A DNA stretch of 64,000 nucleotides from Rhabdophis nuchalis (GCA_039707465.1 CM077651.1:16844019-16908018); one strand, 5' to 3'. Numbered from the stretch's first letter, positions 1 to 11,565 are shown. Made by a program: numbers and translations. Notes: a model not told the origin generated them from the sequence alone.

Positions 1-105
1 TTTTTCAGGAAGCAACTGGACTTCCTTGTTTTTTTGTTCTTTTGAAGATGTTTCTCTTCTCATCCAAGAAGCTTCTTCAGCTCTACGCCTCACAAGATGC
101 TGGAC
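1..105 (-). repeat. Repeat fragment with hammerhead-ribozyme-like core (Penelope-type)
   Basis: Read on the minus strand, positions 80-74 give CTGAAGA, followed by a 6-bp stem II made from the GCTTCT/AGAAG(A) segments, then GAAAC at 55-51 and ATC instead of the usual GTC. Three bases on each side (GAG and TTC) can still pair as stem I. This order, CUGANGA, stem II, GAAA, NUH, is the type I hammerhead core known from Penelope-like retroelements. No reverse transcriptase is visible, and the copy runs off the window edge. Confidence 0.45.
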
Positions 106-700
106 CTGCAGGATCATTCACCTACTCTGCCTTCTGTCCATGACTTCATCCAAAGGAGAAAGGGAATCTTGACATTGGAGTGCGGTAAGGTCTACAGAAC
201 TGTTTTGTTGCTCGCTCAGCCACAAGAATTTACATTAGGATTAATGTGTTCATAAATGATTAATAATGGATAAGCACTACTTCTAGGAATGTGGAAGGAA
301 TAAAACAAATACTGTGTCACACGTGTCCCATGCACATCTTGTACCAGAGGGCCTCCTTTCCTACTTAAACTTGCTGGATGCTTTTATGCTTTTTATGGTT
401 GGTAGTTTTATTACTGTTATGAGCCTCTCAGAGTTGTGTTTTAAGATGGTCAGCCATACCAATCTTTTAAATAATTACATAAATACATAAATGTTCTTAG
501 TCTCAAACCAGAGGTCTGTGTAGCATGCATTAGCAGTATTATAGGTCATTCTAATTAACCTATTCCTACCACAGCTCATTATTTTCTTGACTGTTTCAAG
601 CAAGTCCTCTTCCTTTGCCTCCAGATAATTGTCTCTCCTCTCCTCTGGTAATTATGGGTATCTACTTGTCCATCTCTGAACGATCTTCTTCTTGTTGTTG

Positions 701-739
<39 letters not shown>

Positions 740-1055
740 GAGATTGATTTACCTATTCAAAAATTTGGATGTAAAAGCACTCCAGGGTTTTCCTTTTTAA
801 AAAAACAACAACTATCCATTGATATTAGATTTCTCTCTCTTTCTCTCCACCCACCCCCCATCTCACAGTGTTTTGTAGATGGCCTGCCAAAAAGAAAAAA
901 GAAAGAAAGAAGAAAAGAACAAAGAATTACATTAAAAAAAGAATTTGCCTATTCCATGAAGCTTCCTGAAATAGATAAAAGTACTACATGATGTGCATTT
1001 GAATGCATATGCGATCATTCACAACACATTGAATTGGCATTCATCAGTCTCAAAA
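106..1055. other. No gene seen; AT-rich DNA with a (GT)n tract
   Basis: Stop codons are dense in all frames. The only structured part is a (GT)n microsatellite at about 703-736; short open frames across it are translations of the repeat. A purine-rich GAAA stretch lies near 890-925. Confidence 0.6.
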
Positions 1056-1063
1056 GACTACGG

Positions 1064-1191
1064 CAGGGATGTCCAAACTTGGGAACTTTAAGACTTGTGG
1101 ACTTCAACTCCCAGAATTCCCCAGCCAGCTATGGGGAATTCTGGGAGTTGAAGTCCACAAGTCTTAAAGTTCCCAAGTTTGGACATCCCTG
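1064..1191. mobile_element. Hairpin (fold-back) hAT MITE, 128 bp
   Basis: The element starts CAGGGATGTCCAAACTTGGG and its second half is the reverse complement of its first half (about 60-bp arms, short centre around AGCCAGCTAT). It is flanked on both sides by the identical 8-bp duplication GACTACGG (1056-1063 and 1192-1199). The CAGGG terminus, 8-bp duplication and central TA of the target fit the Buster branch of the hAT superfamily. There is no coding capacity. Confidence 0.92.
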
Positions 1192-1735
1192 GACTACGGT
1201 ATCGTGCTCTGGAAAGAGGTAAAGCTGGAGTGTTCTCTCCAGAGCATGAGGCCTGGGTAGATTAATATGAAGGATAGACTGTTACCCAACCAGCAGATCC
1301 CCTGTCTCCACATCGCTGAAATTGTCCAATGGAATGGCAGATTGGTTCCAGCTGCATCGCAGGAGTTACCAGAACATGGTTGTACACAGTCACAAACTGC
1401 TTCCGAGACTCTGGCTCCAGATTTTGCCTCGAGGTTGGCTCCTGAAGCCTTTTCCAGTATTGGATATAACCACATGGCAGTGGAGGTTTGTAATCAGAAT
1501 TTCGTTTCTCGTAGAAGATGGTTCTGCCGCTTTATCTGCCATTGGGGTGTAAAGTCCTCTTCTGCCTTCAAAACCATTGACTGTCTTCTCCTGCAACCCT
1601 GGAAAGAGGCCCTTACAAGGTGCTACCATCCGGGCCAGTTGGACCAAGGTTTTTTAAGGAGGTGCTACTCCTCCATCACTCACCCTTTGTCCTGGCTTGT
1701 GACAGGCAGAGCCTGGCTTCCCAAACGTTGATCCC
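1192..1735. repeat. Probable old dispersed repeat, class not recognised
   Basis: The text around the hairpin insertion (CAGTCTCAAAAGACTACGGTATCG) and the moderately GC-rich DNA that follows to about 1735 look like an old interspersed repeat rather than unique sequence. An open frame at 1267-1731 (+) of 154 codons has no recognised domain and no start or splice context. I do not call a gene. Confidence 0.3.
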
Positions 1736-1739
1736 AGGA

Positions 1740-3235
1740 TGGCAGGTTTCCACAACACATATTGTAAGCATTTGAAGTCATTTCATAACAATCACTAACA
1801 ACTAATACTCTTGGAGACAGAATTGTGGTAAAGGTTGCACTTTTTATATCAGATGATGAACCAGTCCATCCAGTAGCGGGATCCTGCCAGTTTAAAAAAC
1901 AGTTTGGTGCGCATTCTGTGTGCATGCACAGTTTTACCTAAACTTATCATCCATGTTGCTTCTGGGGAGTAACACAGTTGAGGCGTGGTGTGTTGCATGA
2001 ATCAGCTGAGAGGATATAGGTAAGTAAAGCACAGCGGTGGGCAGGCGGACCCACCTGATTATTGAAGCAAACTGGTTTACTCCCCAGCTGATCATTGGAG
2101 TTACGCCTGAACCAATCTGAACCGGCTGAATCTCACCCAAAGTCCCTCCAAAGATTAATAGTAGAGAACTGCAAAATCTCTAAGTCACACCATTAACAAA
2201 TATGGTAATAATTGTTTGCTTGTTTATTGGGAATATTGGCAAAGAGTGTTCCACAACAGTAAAAATTTGAATTTTTAATAATGACCTACTAACTCAATTA
2301 CAAAAAAATATAAATAAATCCCTCCTCTAACAGTATTTTTAGAACACCTTGACTTGCAAACAAATATCATCCTTCTGTAAATGAGAACTTCAAAAGGTAT
2401 TTTTCTGCCTATTTGTGGCATGGAGAACTTAGAAGTTTGAGTTCAGCATAACCTTGTACATTAAATACACTTTCACTTGTAACAAGGGAAATTTCTTGAA
2501 GGCTAATATCTAAGAAATTATGCTTTCTGAATCTGAAGCTCATTTGTCTGAAGCATTAGTTATTCAGTATTTGCTTGCTCATATACATTTCATAATATTG
2601 GTTTATTATTAATATGTTTAATATAGCTGGGGCACAAAGAATATTGGGAGAAGCGTAACACATGGGTCCCATCCACCTAATTTTGCATTAGTTGCATATC
2701 TATTAGTAAACAGAAATATATTCTTATGTTCAGTGTCAAGCTTTTCAATACCAAGCCAGAAAGTCGTCCTAGTTTAATGAACTTCCTAGGACAAAATATG
2801 TTTACCCATCAGTGCCCTTAAGGCATGTAAGCGGTATCGTTGACACTATAACATTTCTGAAATGGTCATCCGCTGAATAAAATTAAATATGAACAGCTAG
2901 AACTTGGAAGCTAGCCTGCTCAGTAGAGCAGGACCATCTGCCAGCTATACAAAATGCAGCTTCACATTTCAGAAAATAAGTAACTTGTCCTGGGTTGCAG
3001 CCACATACACGAATTTTACTTCTTTAACCCAAGTCTGGTCTAATAGTTTGGGCATTAAATATGTGATTGTAAACATGCTTCATTGAACTTTTGGAAAAAG
3101 CTAGCAAAATATTTAAAGCAAGGCTAAAATTCTCCAACTAGATGCTAGTGTTCGCCAGTTAGATTACTGGGGGAAAAGCATAAACAAAGAAACAAACAAA
3201 TAAACAAACAAGCAACTGCTATGCCTTCATCTTGA
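1740..3235. other. No gene seen; AT-rich intergenic or intronic DNA
   Basis: No LINE, SINE or transposon end was recognised. 2030-2130 has a short GC-richer patch with a GAATCTCACC-like end that may be a decayed transposon edge. The rest is AT-rich with frequent stops. Confidence 0.5.
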
Positions 3236-3241
3236 GCTGGT

Positions 3242-3690
3242 TATTTGCAGGACCACCTCCTACCACATACCTCCCTCCGACCTGTTCGCTCCCACAGAGA
3301 GGGCCTCCTCAGGGTGCCGTCGGCCGGGCAATGCCAGCTGGCGATTCCTAGGGGGAGAGCCTTCTCCGTGGCAGCCCCCGCCCTCTGGAATGACCTACCC
3401 CCCGACCTACGTACAACCACGGACCTGCGCCTCTTCCGCCGGGCATTGAAAACACATCTATTCCATGCGGCCGGCCTGGCGTAGTTTTTAAATTTGGCTG
3501 TTAATAGGGGTTTTATTGTGATTTTATTATAGGTATTTTAGTTTAATTCATTTTTAAGATGTTTTTATTGTATTTGTTGTTTATTGTCGTTTTATTAGTG
3601 CCTGTTCACTGCCCTGAGTCCCGCAAGGGAGATAGGGCGGTATATAAATACGAATAAAATCTAAAATCTAAATCTAAATCTAAATCTTAT
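3242..3690 (+). mobile_element. L2-clade LINE, 3'-terminal fragment
   Basis: The open frame 3245-3484 encodes the last ~79 residues of the L2-type ORF2 (motifs LLPHTSLRPVRSHREGLLRV, RGRAFSVAAPALWNDLPPD, LRLFRRALKTHLF). The 3' UTR follows with CTGCCCTGAGTC and GGCGGTATATAAAT near 3610-3650 and ends in (AAATCT)n. It is a 5'-truncated insertion, a normal outcome of incomplete target-primed reverse transcription. Confidence 0.88.
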
Positions 3691-4304
3691 TTAAGAAAGT
3701 ATTATTTTTGAAAGTGTGTGTTAAAACTTGACTTGTTGAATTTATGTGGACACTTTTATACTGATCATTGATCTAGCTAAATCAGTCTTTGGGTCTCTTC
3801 CAGACCTTATGCCTACATGCTCCAGAATTGGAAAACCAGAATTGGTTATCGTTGTGAGAAATAAGCTTATTGGAAATGTTGCCTATTCCTAATGTAATCT
3901 AGCCTAGGGAGGCCTATTCTGATTAACAATAGTCCATTCAAGAACTTCTATTAAGAAACACCAAGGATCAAATTTGAAACCACTTTCTTTGGAATAACTG
4001 ATGTTCATTTACTCACGCTATACTTTCAGCCACTTTGTAGTCTAGCAACTTACTTTCCCATTTTATTCTTCATTTTCTACCATGGTTACTAAATAATATT
4101 CCTACTTTATCAAGATTTATGCTTGAATTCTATGTATTTCTAATGTAGAATCATAAGACTGAATCTAACATTAGGTAACAGATTATAGGCAGCAGTTAGA
4201 AAAATTAAAGAAGCATTCTGGTTTTCATTGTTTTAGGCCATATTTGATTACATATTAATATTTAGCAACTTTTTGAAAAAAAATATTTATAGAAGAGAGA
4301 TCCT
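3691..4304. other. No gene seen; AT-rich DNA
   Basis: No recognisable repeat ends or open frames of note. Confidence 0.5.
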
Positions 4305-4312
4305 GCCTAGAT

Positions 4313-4441
4313 TAGGGCTGTCAAACTCCTAGCCCAACGGCTGGATGCATCACGCGCTGGCCACACCCATTTTAGCAAAGGACAAAAATGTCCCAATATA
4401 TCACGTGATTCCACCATGACAATATGAGTTTGTGACCCCTG
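4313..4441. mobile_element. hAT MITE, 129 bp
   Basis: The ends TAGGGCTGTCAAACTC and GAGTTTGTGACCCCTG are imperfect terminal inverted repeats of the CAGGGNTGTCAAACT type. The flanks are the exact 8-bp duplication GCCTAGAT (4305-4312 and 4442-4449), again with TA in the middle. Same family as 20766-20881. Confidence 0.9.
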
Positions 4442-4493
4442 GCCTAGATCATGAAGACCTATTGCAAAGAAATAAATTTAATTTCCCTTTACT

Positions 4494-4520
4494 CTGAGCC
4501 GTGTAGCACAGTGGTTAGAG
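4494..4520 (+). mobile_element. Head of a Sauria-type SINE split by an L2 insertion
   Basis: GAGCCGTGTAGCACAGTGG followed by TTAGAGT is the tRNA-derived 5' head of the SINE also seen at 27726. The matching remainder begins after the L2 at about 7646. Confidence 0.8.
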
Positions 4521-7441
4521 TTGGGGACGCGCGGTCGCTGGCTAAAAGCAGTCGCCTGCCCCAACCCTCTGTGCTCCACTCATGGGCTAGGCGGTCAGGG
4601 ACTACAGAGCCGGGGGCCCAGGCTGATGTTCTGTAACGCCAGGTCCGTGGTGAACAAAGCCCCCCTCACTAATGACCTTGTGTCAGAGGGGGACCCGGAC
4701 CTGGTGGGAATCACGGAAACCTGGTTGGGCCCCGAGGGGGGCTTACCCCTCGTGGAAATGTGCCCACCAGGCTACCGTGCATTTCATCAGCCAAGGGTCC
4801 TAGGCAGGGGTGGGGGGGTGGCGGTTATTGTTAAGGAAAGTCTGGAGCTGAGGGAGACCACTGTGTCTCAGACGACCAGCTGTGAGTCCCTCTTCGTGAA
4901 GTGGGGCCTAGGGAGGCAGTTGGGCTTGCTGATTGTATACCTGACTCCCCGCTATGTAACAGCAGCCCTGCCCGAGCTACTCGAGGTGATTGCTGCGATG
5001 GCAGTGGAGACCCCCAGACTGCTAGTCATGGGGGACTTTAACCTGCCATCGACGGGCGAATCATCCGAGGCAGCTCGGGAGTTCATGGCTTCCATGACGG
5101 CCATGGACCTGACCCAAGTAGTTCAAGGCCCCACTCACGAGAGAGGACACACGCTGGATCTGATTTTTGTCTCTGGTCAGTGGAGAAGTGATCTCGGAAT
5201 TGGGGATTTAGTCATCTCACCCTTGTCATGGACAGATCACTCTCTCCTTCGGATAGACTTTCCAACTGTCACACCCCACCGCGGGGAGGCGGAACCGAAG
5301 ACACCGAGTTGGTTCCGCCCCAGGCGCCTGATGAACCCGGAAAGGTTCCAGAGGGAGCTTGTGCCAATACCTGTGTCCCTGCCCCGCGACTCGACTGAGG
5401 ACCTAGTGGCCGCATAGTATAGTGCAGCCACGGGGGCCTTGGACCGAGTCGCGCCCTTGCGGCCTCTCACGTGGCGTCGAGTCACCCAGGCCCCTTGGTT
5501 TACCGAGGAGCTTCGGGAGATGAAACGCCGCAAGAGACGCCTAGAGAGTAGGTGGAGATCTTCTCGATCCGAAGCTGACCGAACACTAGTGAGAGACCAT
5601 ATTAGGACTTACTTAGTGGCGCTAAGAGTGGCCAAACATGAGTATTGTGCCACCCTTATCGCGTCCGCGGAAAACCGCCCTGCCACCCTGTTTGGGGTGA
5701 CCCGCTCCCTCCTTCATCTGAGGCCGCGGGAAGCCCCTTTGCAGGGTTGAGCAGAGGAATTTGGAGTTTTCCTGCAGGATAAAATCACTCAGATTCGGAA
5801 CGAGTTGCCCTCCACTGAAAGTGACCTAGTCGAGGTGCCCGGTGCTGGTCTTGAGATCACACCTTGGGAGGAGTTTGACTTTGTCACTACCGAGGATATG
5901 GACAGGTTGCGGAGGAACCTTAGAGCCACCACATGTTTATTGGACCCGTGCCCCTCTTGGCTTGTAATGGCATCCTGGGAGGTGACATGAGGCTGGCTCC
6001 AGGGTATTGTGAATTCATCTCTGAGTGAGGGGTTCTTGCCTACCGTCTTGAAAGAGGCGGTGGTGAGGCCCCTCCTCAAGAAGCCATCCCTGGACCCGGC
6101 TTTATTACAGAACTATCGTCCCGTCTCCAACCTTCACTTTTTAGTGAAGGTTGTTGAGAGTGTGGTGGCCCAACAGTTCCCTCGACACCTGGAGAAAGTT
6201 GATTATCTAGACCCGCGCCAGTCCGGCTTCCGGCCCGGTCACAGTACCGAGATGGCATTGGTCGCGTTGGTGGATGATCTCTGGAGGGCTTGGGATAGAG
6301 GTTGTTCCTCTATCCTGGTCCTGTTAGACCTCTCAGCGGCTTTTGATACCATCGACCATGGTATCTTATTGCACCGATTGGGGGGGTTGGGGCTGAGAGG
6401 CACCATTTTACGGTGGTTCTCATCCTACCTCTCTGGTCGGTCGCAATGGGTGTTGGCAGGAGGGCAGAGGTCGGCCCCGAGGCCCCTCACATGTGGGGTT
6501 CCTCAGGGGTCGGTCCTCTCGCCACTTCTGTTCAACACCTACATGAAGCCGCTGGGCAAGATCATCCATGGTTTTGGGGTGGAGTACCATCTGTACGCTG
6601 ATGACACTCAGCTGTACATATCCACCCCAAACCACCCCAACGATGCCGTCGAGGTGCTGTCCCGGTGTCTGGAGGCCGTACGGGTCTGGATGGGTAGTAA
6701 CAAACTCAAACTCAACCCGTCCAAGACCGAGTGGCTGTGGTTTCCGGCACCCCGGTTTAGCCAGATAAGTCCAACACTGGCCATCGGGGGCGAACATCTT
6801 GCCCCCGTGGAGAGGGCGCGCAACTTGGGTGTCCTCCTCGATTCCCGGCTGTCCATGGAGGACCATGTGGTGGCCGTGGCCAGGGGGGCGTTCTATCAGG
6901 TTCGCCTGATACGCCAGTTGCACCCCTTACTAGACCGGGGGCCCTTCGCACAGTCACTCAAGCGCTCGTGACATCTCGGCTGGATTACTGTAACGCTCTC
7001 TACATGGGGCTCCCCTTGAGGTGCACTCGAAAGCTACAGTTAGTGCAGAATGCGGCCACGCGGGTGGTTATGGGTGCCCCAAGGCAAGCCCACGTAACAC
7101 CTCTCCTGCGTGAGGTGCACTGGCTGCCTGTGGCCTTTCGAGTGCGCTTCAAGGTATTGACTACCATCTTTAAATCGCTCCATGGCTCGGGGGCTAGCTA
7201 TATACGAGACCGCCTCCTGCCCCATATATCCCTTCGTCCGTTCCGTTCCCACAGAACGGGTCTTCTCCGGGTGCCGTCGGCTGGGCAATGCCGGCTGGCG
7301 ACACCCAGGGGAAGAGCCTTCTCTGTGGCCGGCCCGGCCTTCTGGAACGACCTACCCCCCAACCTTCGCACTACCTCGGACCTCCGCCTCTTCCGCCAAC
7401 GTCTTAAGACGTACTTATTCCAACAAGCCGGCCTAGGATAG
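4521..7441 (+). pseudogene. L2 ORF2 (endonuclease-reverse transcriptase), broken copy
   Basis: ORF2 of L2 LINEs nicks target DNA and copies the element RNA into the nick. Seen here: an APE-type endonuclease (CNARS near 4635, TETWLG near 4715, GDFNLP near 5032, WTDHSLL near 5230) and a reverse transcriptase ([10 protein letters not shown] near 6340, [10 protein letters not shown] near 6498, the catalytic YADD at 6594-6605), then the C-terminal CTRKLQLVQNAATRV and WNDLPP motifs. The frame is broken by three stops, at 5415-5417, 5748-5750 (CGA to TGA) and 5988-5990 (CGA to TGA), and by a frameshift near 6940-6968. Two of the three stops are CpG-type transitions, as expected for a methylated, inactive copy. 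All catalytic motifs are still readable, so the insertion is not very old. Confidence 0.92.
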
Positions 7442-7645
7442 TCCCCCGCTTCTGACTTTTTAAATAAATTATAATTGGCTATGGTTTTAATAACGGGTTT
7501 TAGCACGGGTGAGTTAATTTAATATATTTTTAATAGATGTATATTGTATTTATGGTTTTATATAATGCCTGTGCGCCGCCCTGGGTCCTAACAAGGAGAA
7601 GGGCGGGGTATAAATTTAATAAAATAAATAAAAAATAAAATAAAT
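4521..7645 (+). mobile_element. L2-clade LINE, 5'-truncated, inserted in a SINE
   Basis: About 3.1 kb containing most of ORF2 (endonuclease, reverse transcriptase, C-terminal region) and the 3' UTR with the CGCCCTGGGTCC and GGGCGGGGTATAAATTT motifs, ending in an AATAAA-rich tail (about 7607-7645). It starts abruptly at a point equal to about residue 140 of the better copy at 38057. AGAGT occurs on both sides (4516-4520 and about 7648-7652) and may be the remaining target duplication. Confidence 0.9.
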
Positions 7646-7853
7646 AAGAGTGCAGTACTGCAGGCTACTTCTGCTGACTGCTGATTGCCAAGTCCCACCA
7701 ACTCCAGGCTGACTCAGCCTTCCATCCTTCTGAGGTCAGTAAAATGAGGACCCAGATTGTTGGGGCAATATGCTGACTGTAAACCACTTAGAGAGGGCTG
7801 CAAAAGCACTGTGAAGCGGTATATAAGTCTAAGTACTATTGCTACTTTGTTGT
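7646..7853 (+). mobile_element. Sauria-type SINE, body and 3' end
   Basis: Continues the head at 4494: GAGTGCAGTACTGCAGGC, then CCTTCCATCCTTCTGAGGTC, ATGAGGACCCAGATTGTTGG and the Bov-B-like end GAAGCGGTATATAAGTCTAA followed by GTACTATTGCTA. The SINE is older than the L2 that split it. Confidence 0.88.
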
Positions 7854-8850
7854 GCTTCTTGAATAGCAGTTTCTAGCCCTTAAGAACCAGTTTTATTTTT
7901 AAAAACAATTATTTCACTTTTACACAAACAGCAACTTATATCTATGGTTGACATAAATATTTGAGACATAGTGTAAGACAGCTGGTCTCCTATCTAAGAA
8001 ATTTAAAAAAAAAATTGTCTCTGACTACAATCCTTTTAAAAATGCATATCCAATTAGATAAATCCTTAAAATAGTTTTTGGCAAATTTTGATGATGAGAT
8101 AGCTTGGAGTATTTCCACATATGGTAATTTTGAATGCATGTGGCAGTTAAAAGAAATGCATAGAAGTAAAGATTAAGGAAATCACTTGACATGAAGTTTT
8201 CTTTGCCCTCAGATGATTCTTCTTAATGGAAGTTGGAAACTTCCAAAGTATTTAATTAGTTATCTACTTGTTAAATTAAGTATTCCAGAGTACTAGAAAT
8301 CTCTACCGTGCAATAGCAGCCCAGTGATTTATAGACAAGGGGACCTTAGAACTGTAAGCAACTTTACAGAATAAATCCTGATTTAATGTGAGATCCTTAC
8401 ATTGAATATGTTGTCCTGCTTTAATGGGAGATTATTTTAATGGGGAATTTATTGGCAATGCAAAATCCTTTGGCAAAAATAGCTATGTAAATAAATTTAT
8501 GCAAATAAACCATTGATCTTCATTACAGTGTTGGGGGAAAAAGAAAAAAAGAAAGAAAGCATCCTTGTGCATAGCTGCTCCAAGATGACATCTACATCTT
8601 CATCTTCCATCTTCAGCTAAGAAGATGTCTATCTAGAAAAAGAATTTCAAAAGATACAGAGAAAGTAACTGTCACTCAGAGACAATAACAATAAGATAGA
8701 TAATATTACTGTTATAATTCAGTAAATTATACTTATGCTGTTGGTTTGAGCTCTGAGCTTGGCAATTTGATTGCAAACATTTCATCACCATTTGAGGAGA
8801 CATTGGAAATGTGTTTTGAATTTGAATTGGACAAATTCAAAATAGCAATA
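7854..8850. other. No gene seen; AT-rich DNA
   Basis: No recognisable ends or coding frame. Confidence 0.5.
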
Positions 8851-8852
8851 GC

Positions 8853-9092
8853 ACTTAGCAATAGCACTTAGGCTTACATACTGTTTCATAGTGCTTTTAC
8901 AGGTCTCTCTAAGTGGTTTCCAGAGTCAGTCTATTGCCCCCAACAATATGGGTCCTCATTTTACCCACTTTGGAAGAATGGAAGGCTGAGTCAACCTTGA
9001 GCTGGTGAGATTTGAACTGCTGAATTGCAGCTAGAACTCAGCTAAAGTAGCCTGCTGTACTGCACTCTAACCACTGCGCCACATCAGCTCTT
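8853..9092 (-). mobile_element. Sauria-type SINE
   Basis: Reverse complement of the family: the AGCAATAGCACTTAG tail at 8853-8872, CCCAACAATATGGGTCCTCA, and the tRNA-like head CACTGCGCCACATCAGCTC at 9074-9092. The tail AGCAATAGCACTTAG is doubled. Confidence 0.85.
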
Positions 9093-9171
9093 CTCATGCA
9101 CTGGCAATGTCTCTTTGAATGGTGATGAAACGTTTCCAACCAAAATGCCAAACTTGAAGCTCAAACTGCCT

Positions 9172-9262
9172 AACTACCGTGTTTTCCTGAAAATAAGACA
9201 GATCTTATATTTTTAACACAAAAAATATGGCCTTGGTTTTATAATGGGGGGGGGGCTTATTG
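9172..9262. repeat. Fragment of a MITE-like repeat
   Basis: ACCGTGTTTTCCTGAAAATA followed by AGACAGATCTTAT resembles the common vertebrate repeat that opens CCGTATTTTCC...AAATAAGAC. Superfamily not assigned. A G-run follows. The 139-codon frame downstream (9260-9679) has no recognised domain. Confidence 0.35.
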
Positions 9263-9671
9263 GTTTGGGGTTGCCGAGTGGTGCTCTCTTGTGAGCGGGT
9301 TCCTGAAGAGCCAGGCACAGCCTCAGGGTCAAATGGCTGTGTTACACTGTCGCAGCAGCAACACAGCAGCTATGAGGTGACCACACTCACGAGCAGCTGC
9401 CCAGAAACCCCTCTTTCCAGCTGGGCACAGTGCCATTCACTGACCTACGGGCATCGCCAAGCTGCGGGGGTGCCTGTTTGCCGCCTTCCAGCTCCCATGG
9501 CTCGGTGCCTTCGGGAATGCCCCGAGTTGGGTGAATGGGGCTCTGCATGGCTAGAGAGGGGGTTATGCGAGCGCCTTTCCTGCTCCCCACTCATGCTTCC
9601 CTTTTTGCCTTTCAGCTCCACCCTAGGAGCCTTCCAGGCAGAAAACCATTTTTTTTTTGTATTGCATTTGT

Positions 9672-9815
9672 GCTCATAAATAAATGAAGGGAGACTGGTA
9701 TAGATCTATTTCAAACTATTTAGCTCTCATCAGCTAGCCATACTCTTACTGGGATTTGAACCTGGGCTGTTTTTCCATATTACACACTTATATTAACCCC
9801 TAAGCCACAAGCTTA
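9672..9815 (-). mobile_element. tRNA-derived SINE, second family
   Basis: Read on the minus strand it has a tRNA-like head (GTGGCTTAGGGGTTAA as A box) and the B box GGTTCAAATCCC, then a body GTATGGCTAGCTGATGAGAG and a TTTATTTAT tail. A second copy lies at 37262-37415. Confidence 0.75.
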
Positions 9816-9819
9816 GAGA

Positions 9820-10685
9820 CAGAGAGAAACAGAGAGAGATGGAAAGAGAGAATTCATAAATGCTTCAGTTTTATTTTCAGAACATTAAAACTGGACTTAG
9901 GTTATTGCTCACTAGCTAATACATTGTCTAGAGTTATTAGTGAGAGCTGAGGTTTGAAATTGTTGCTGATCAAATAATTAGCCTACCTTCAATACAAAAT
10001 GTCCTAGCAGCTGTGCATGGTCAATCCAACAATACAGCAAATTATGCATATGTCCCGGAAAAATGACTCCATTGTTTTGAGGACAAGTAATCAAAAATAT
10101 GAGCTGTACAGTCTTAGCTGATATTACAACAGACGAATTTAAGAAAAGATCACCAAACACGCTTGAATTGCTTACAAAGAATACAATTACTGAGTACCTG
10201 CCTAGAAGAGTTTGGCATATAAGAAAGATGTTTTAATACATTTTTGGTAAACCTTACATCTGTAAAATTATCAGAATGTTGCCAGAGGGGTATTTTGATT
10301 AGGCTTGAACAAAGAGAGAGGGTTTTTACACATGAACTGTAATAATGATGACATTATTTATGCTATCTTTGATTAATAGTCATTCTAATTGCATTGCAGG
10401 GGGAAAAAATAAGAGTCAAACATAATTTATTAGTTAGTAGTCTCCAGACAATCAGTCCTGCAAGGTGTGTTAAATTCTGAGAGCTTTTAATAATCATTAA
10501 TATTTCAATTTAAATAATTTAGCACCTCTAATGGTTAGAAATAAAACTTGTTCTGTAAAGTTTTAATTGCATGAAACTGATGGTGAAAGCTATTTTACCT
10601 TGGACAAGACTCAAAAATATTTAGTAGAATCTTAACTACTGTCATTCACTTTTCCTCTACAACAGAATGGAACGTTTTGTCTTTC
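9820..10685. other. No gene seen; AT-rich DNA
   Basis: No repeat ends or open frames recognised. Confidence 0.5.
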
Positions 10686-10691
10686 AAATTT

Positions 10692-11042
10692 GCAATAGCA
10701 ATAGCACTAGAACTTAGATTTATATACCACTTCACAGTGCTTTACAGCCCTCTCTAAGTGGTTTACAAAGTCAGCATATTTTCCCCAACAATCTGAGTCC
10801 TCATTTTACTGACATCGGAAGGATGGAAGGCTGAGTGAGATTTCAACTGCCTAATTCAGGGGTCTCCAACCTTTGCAACTTTAAGTCTGAAGGACTTCAG
10901 CTCCCAGACTTCTCCAGCCAGCTTTGCTGGGAGCTGAAGTCCTTCAGACTTAAAGTTGCAAAGGTTGGAGACCCCTGGCCTAATTGTTGGCAGCCAGTAG
11001 CCTGCAGTACTGCTTTCTTACCACTGCACCACTACAGCTCTC
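10692..11042 (-). mobile_element. Sauria-type SINE interrupted by a hairpin hAT
   Basis: The SINE runs 10692-10856 and resumes 10978-11042; the tail AATAGCAATAGCAC is at the left and the head CACTGCACCACTACAGCTC at the right. The hAT at 10857-10977 splits it. Confidence 0.88.
10857..10977. mobile_element. Hairpin hAT MITE, 121 bp
   Basis: Starts CAGGGGTCTCCAACCTTTGC and ends with its reverse complement; arms are about 49 bp and nearly perfect. Exact 8-bp duplication GCCTAATT at 10849-10856 and 10978-10985, TA at its centre. Confidence 0.93.
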
Positions 11043-11199
11043 AATTCATATCTTTTCATCTCAAATGTAGCAACTGATTTCCAAGTCCTACTAAAATACA
11101 ATGTAAACATGACTATGGATGGATCTGTTATTCTTTTGCTGATAGATATTGAGAGCCATCTTCAAGGAGGATCAGAAAAGTCATGATGATGGATACAAC

Positions 11200-11565
11200 C
11201 ACAATTGTGCACTGTTTTTTTTTACATGCATTGAACAAATAATACATGGTCTATGGAACTCCCCGCCAGAAGAAGTGGTGACAGCTGTCAGCCTCGACAC
11301 CTTTAAGAAAGGATTAGATGAGTTCATGGAGAACAAGGGTATCAATGGCTATCATTATGGATGGCTAAGGACACCCTCCGGGATGGAGAGATAGGCAGGA
11401 TATTTCTCAATGCCATTTGCAGGGAATCATAAGCAGGTGAAGACATCTGTTTGGGAATACCCTGAAGCAAATGGTGAACCACTGTGTGAGACAAAATGCT
11501 GGACTGGATGGGCTGTGGCCTGTTCCAGCAAGGCTATTCTTATGTTCTTATGTACATGTAAACAG
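11200..11565 (+). mobile_element. Older CR1/L3-type LINE, 3' fragment
   Basis: Translation in the 11149-11394 frame gives LWNSPPEEVVTAVSLDTFKK then GLDEF, the usual C-terminal CR1 motif, and the end reads GGACTGGATGGGCTGTGGCC then TTCTTATGTTCTTATG. This is a different subfamily from the other CR1 copies in the window (tail TTATGTTC rather than ATTCT or TGTAT). Confidence 0.78.

Noticed and set aside
1267..1731. 154-codon open frame
   Set aside because: No recognised motif, and it overlaps frames of similar length on the other strand; probably chance in an old repeat.
9260..9679. 139-codon open frame on the plus strand
   Set aside because: No domain, no splice or start context, composition like the surrounding non-coding DNA.
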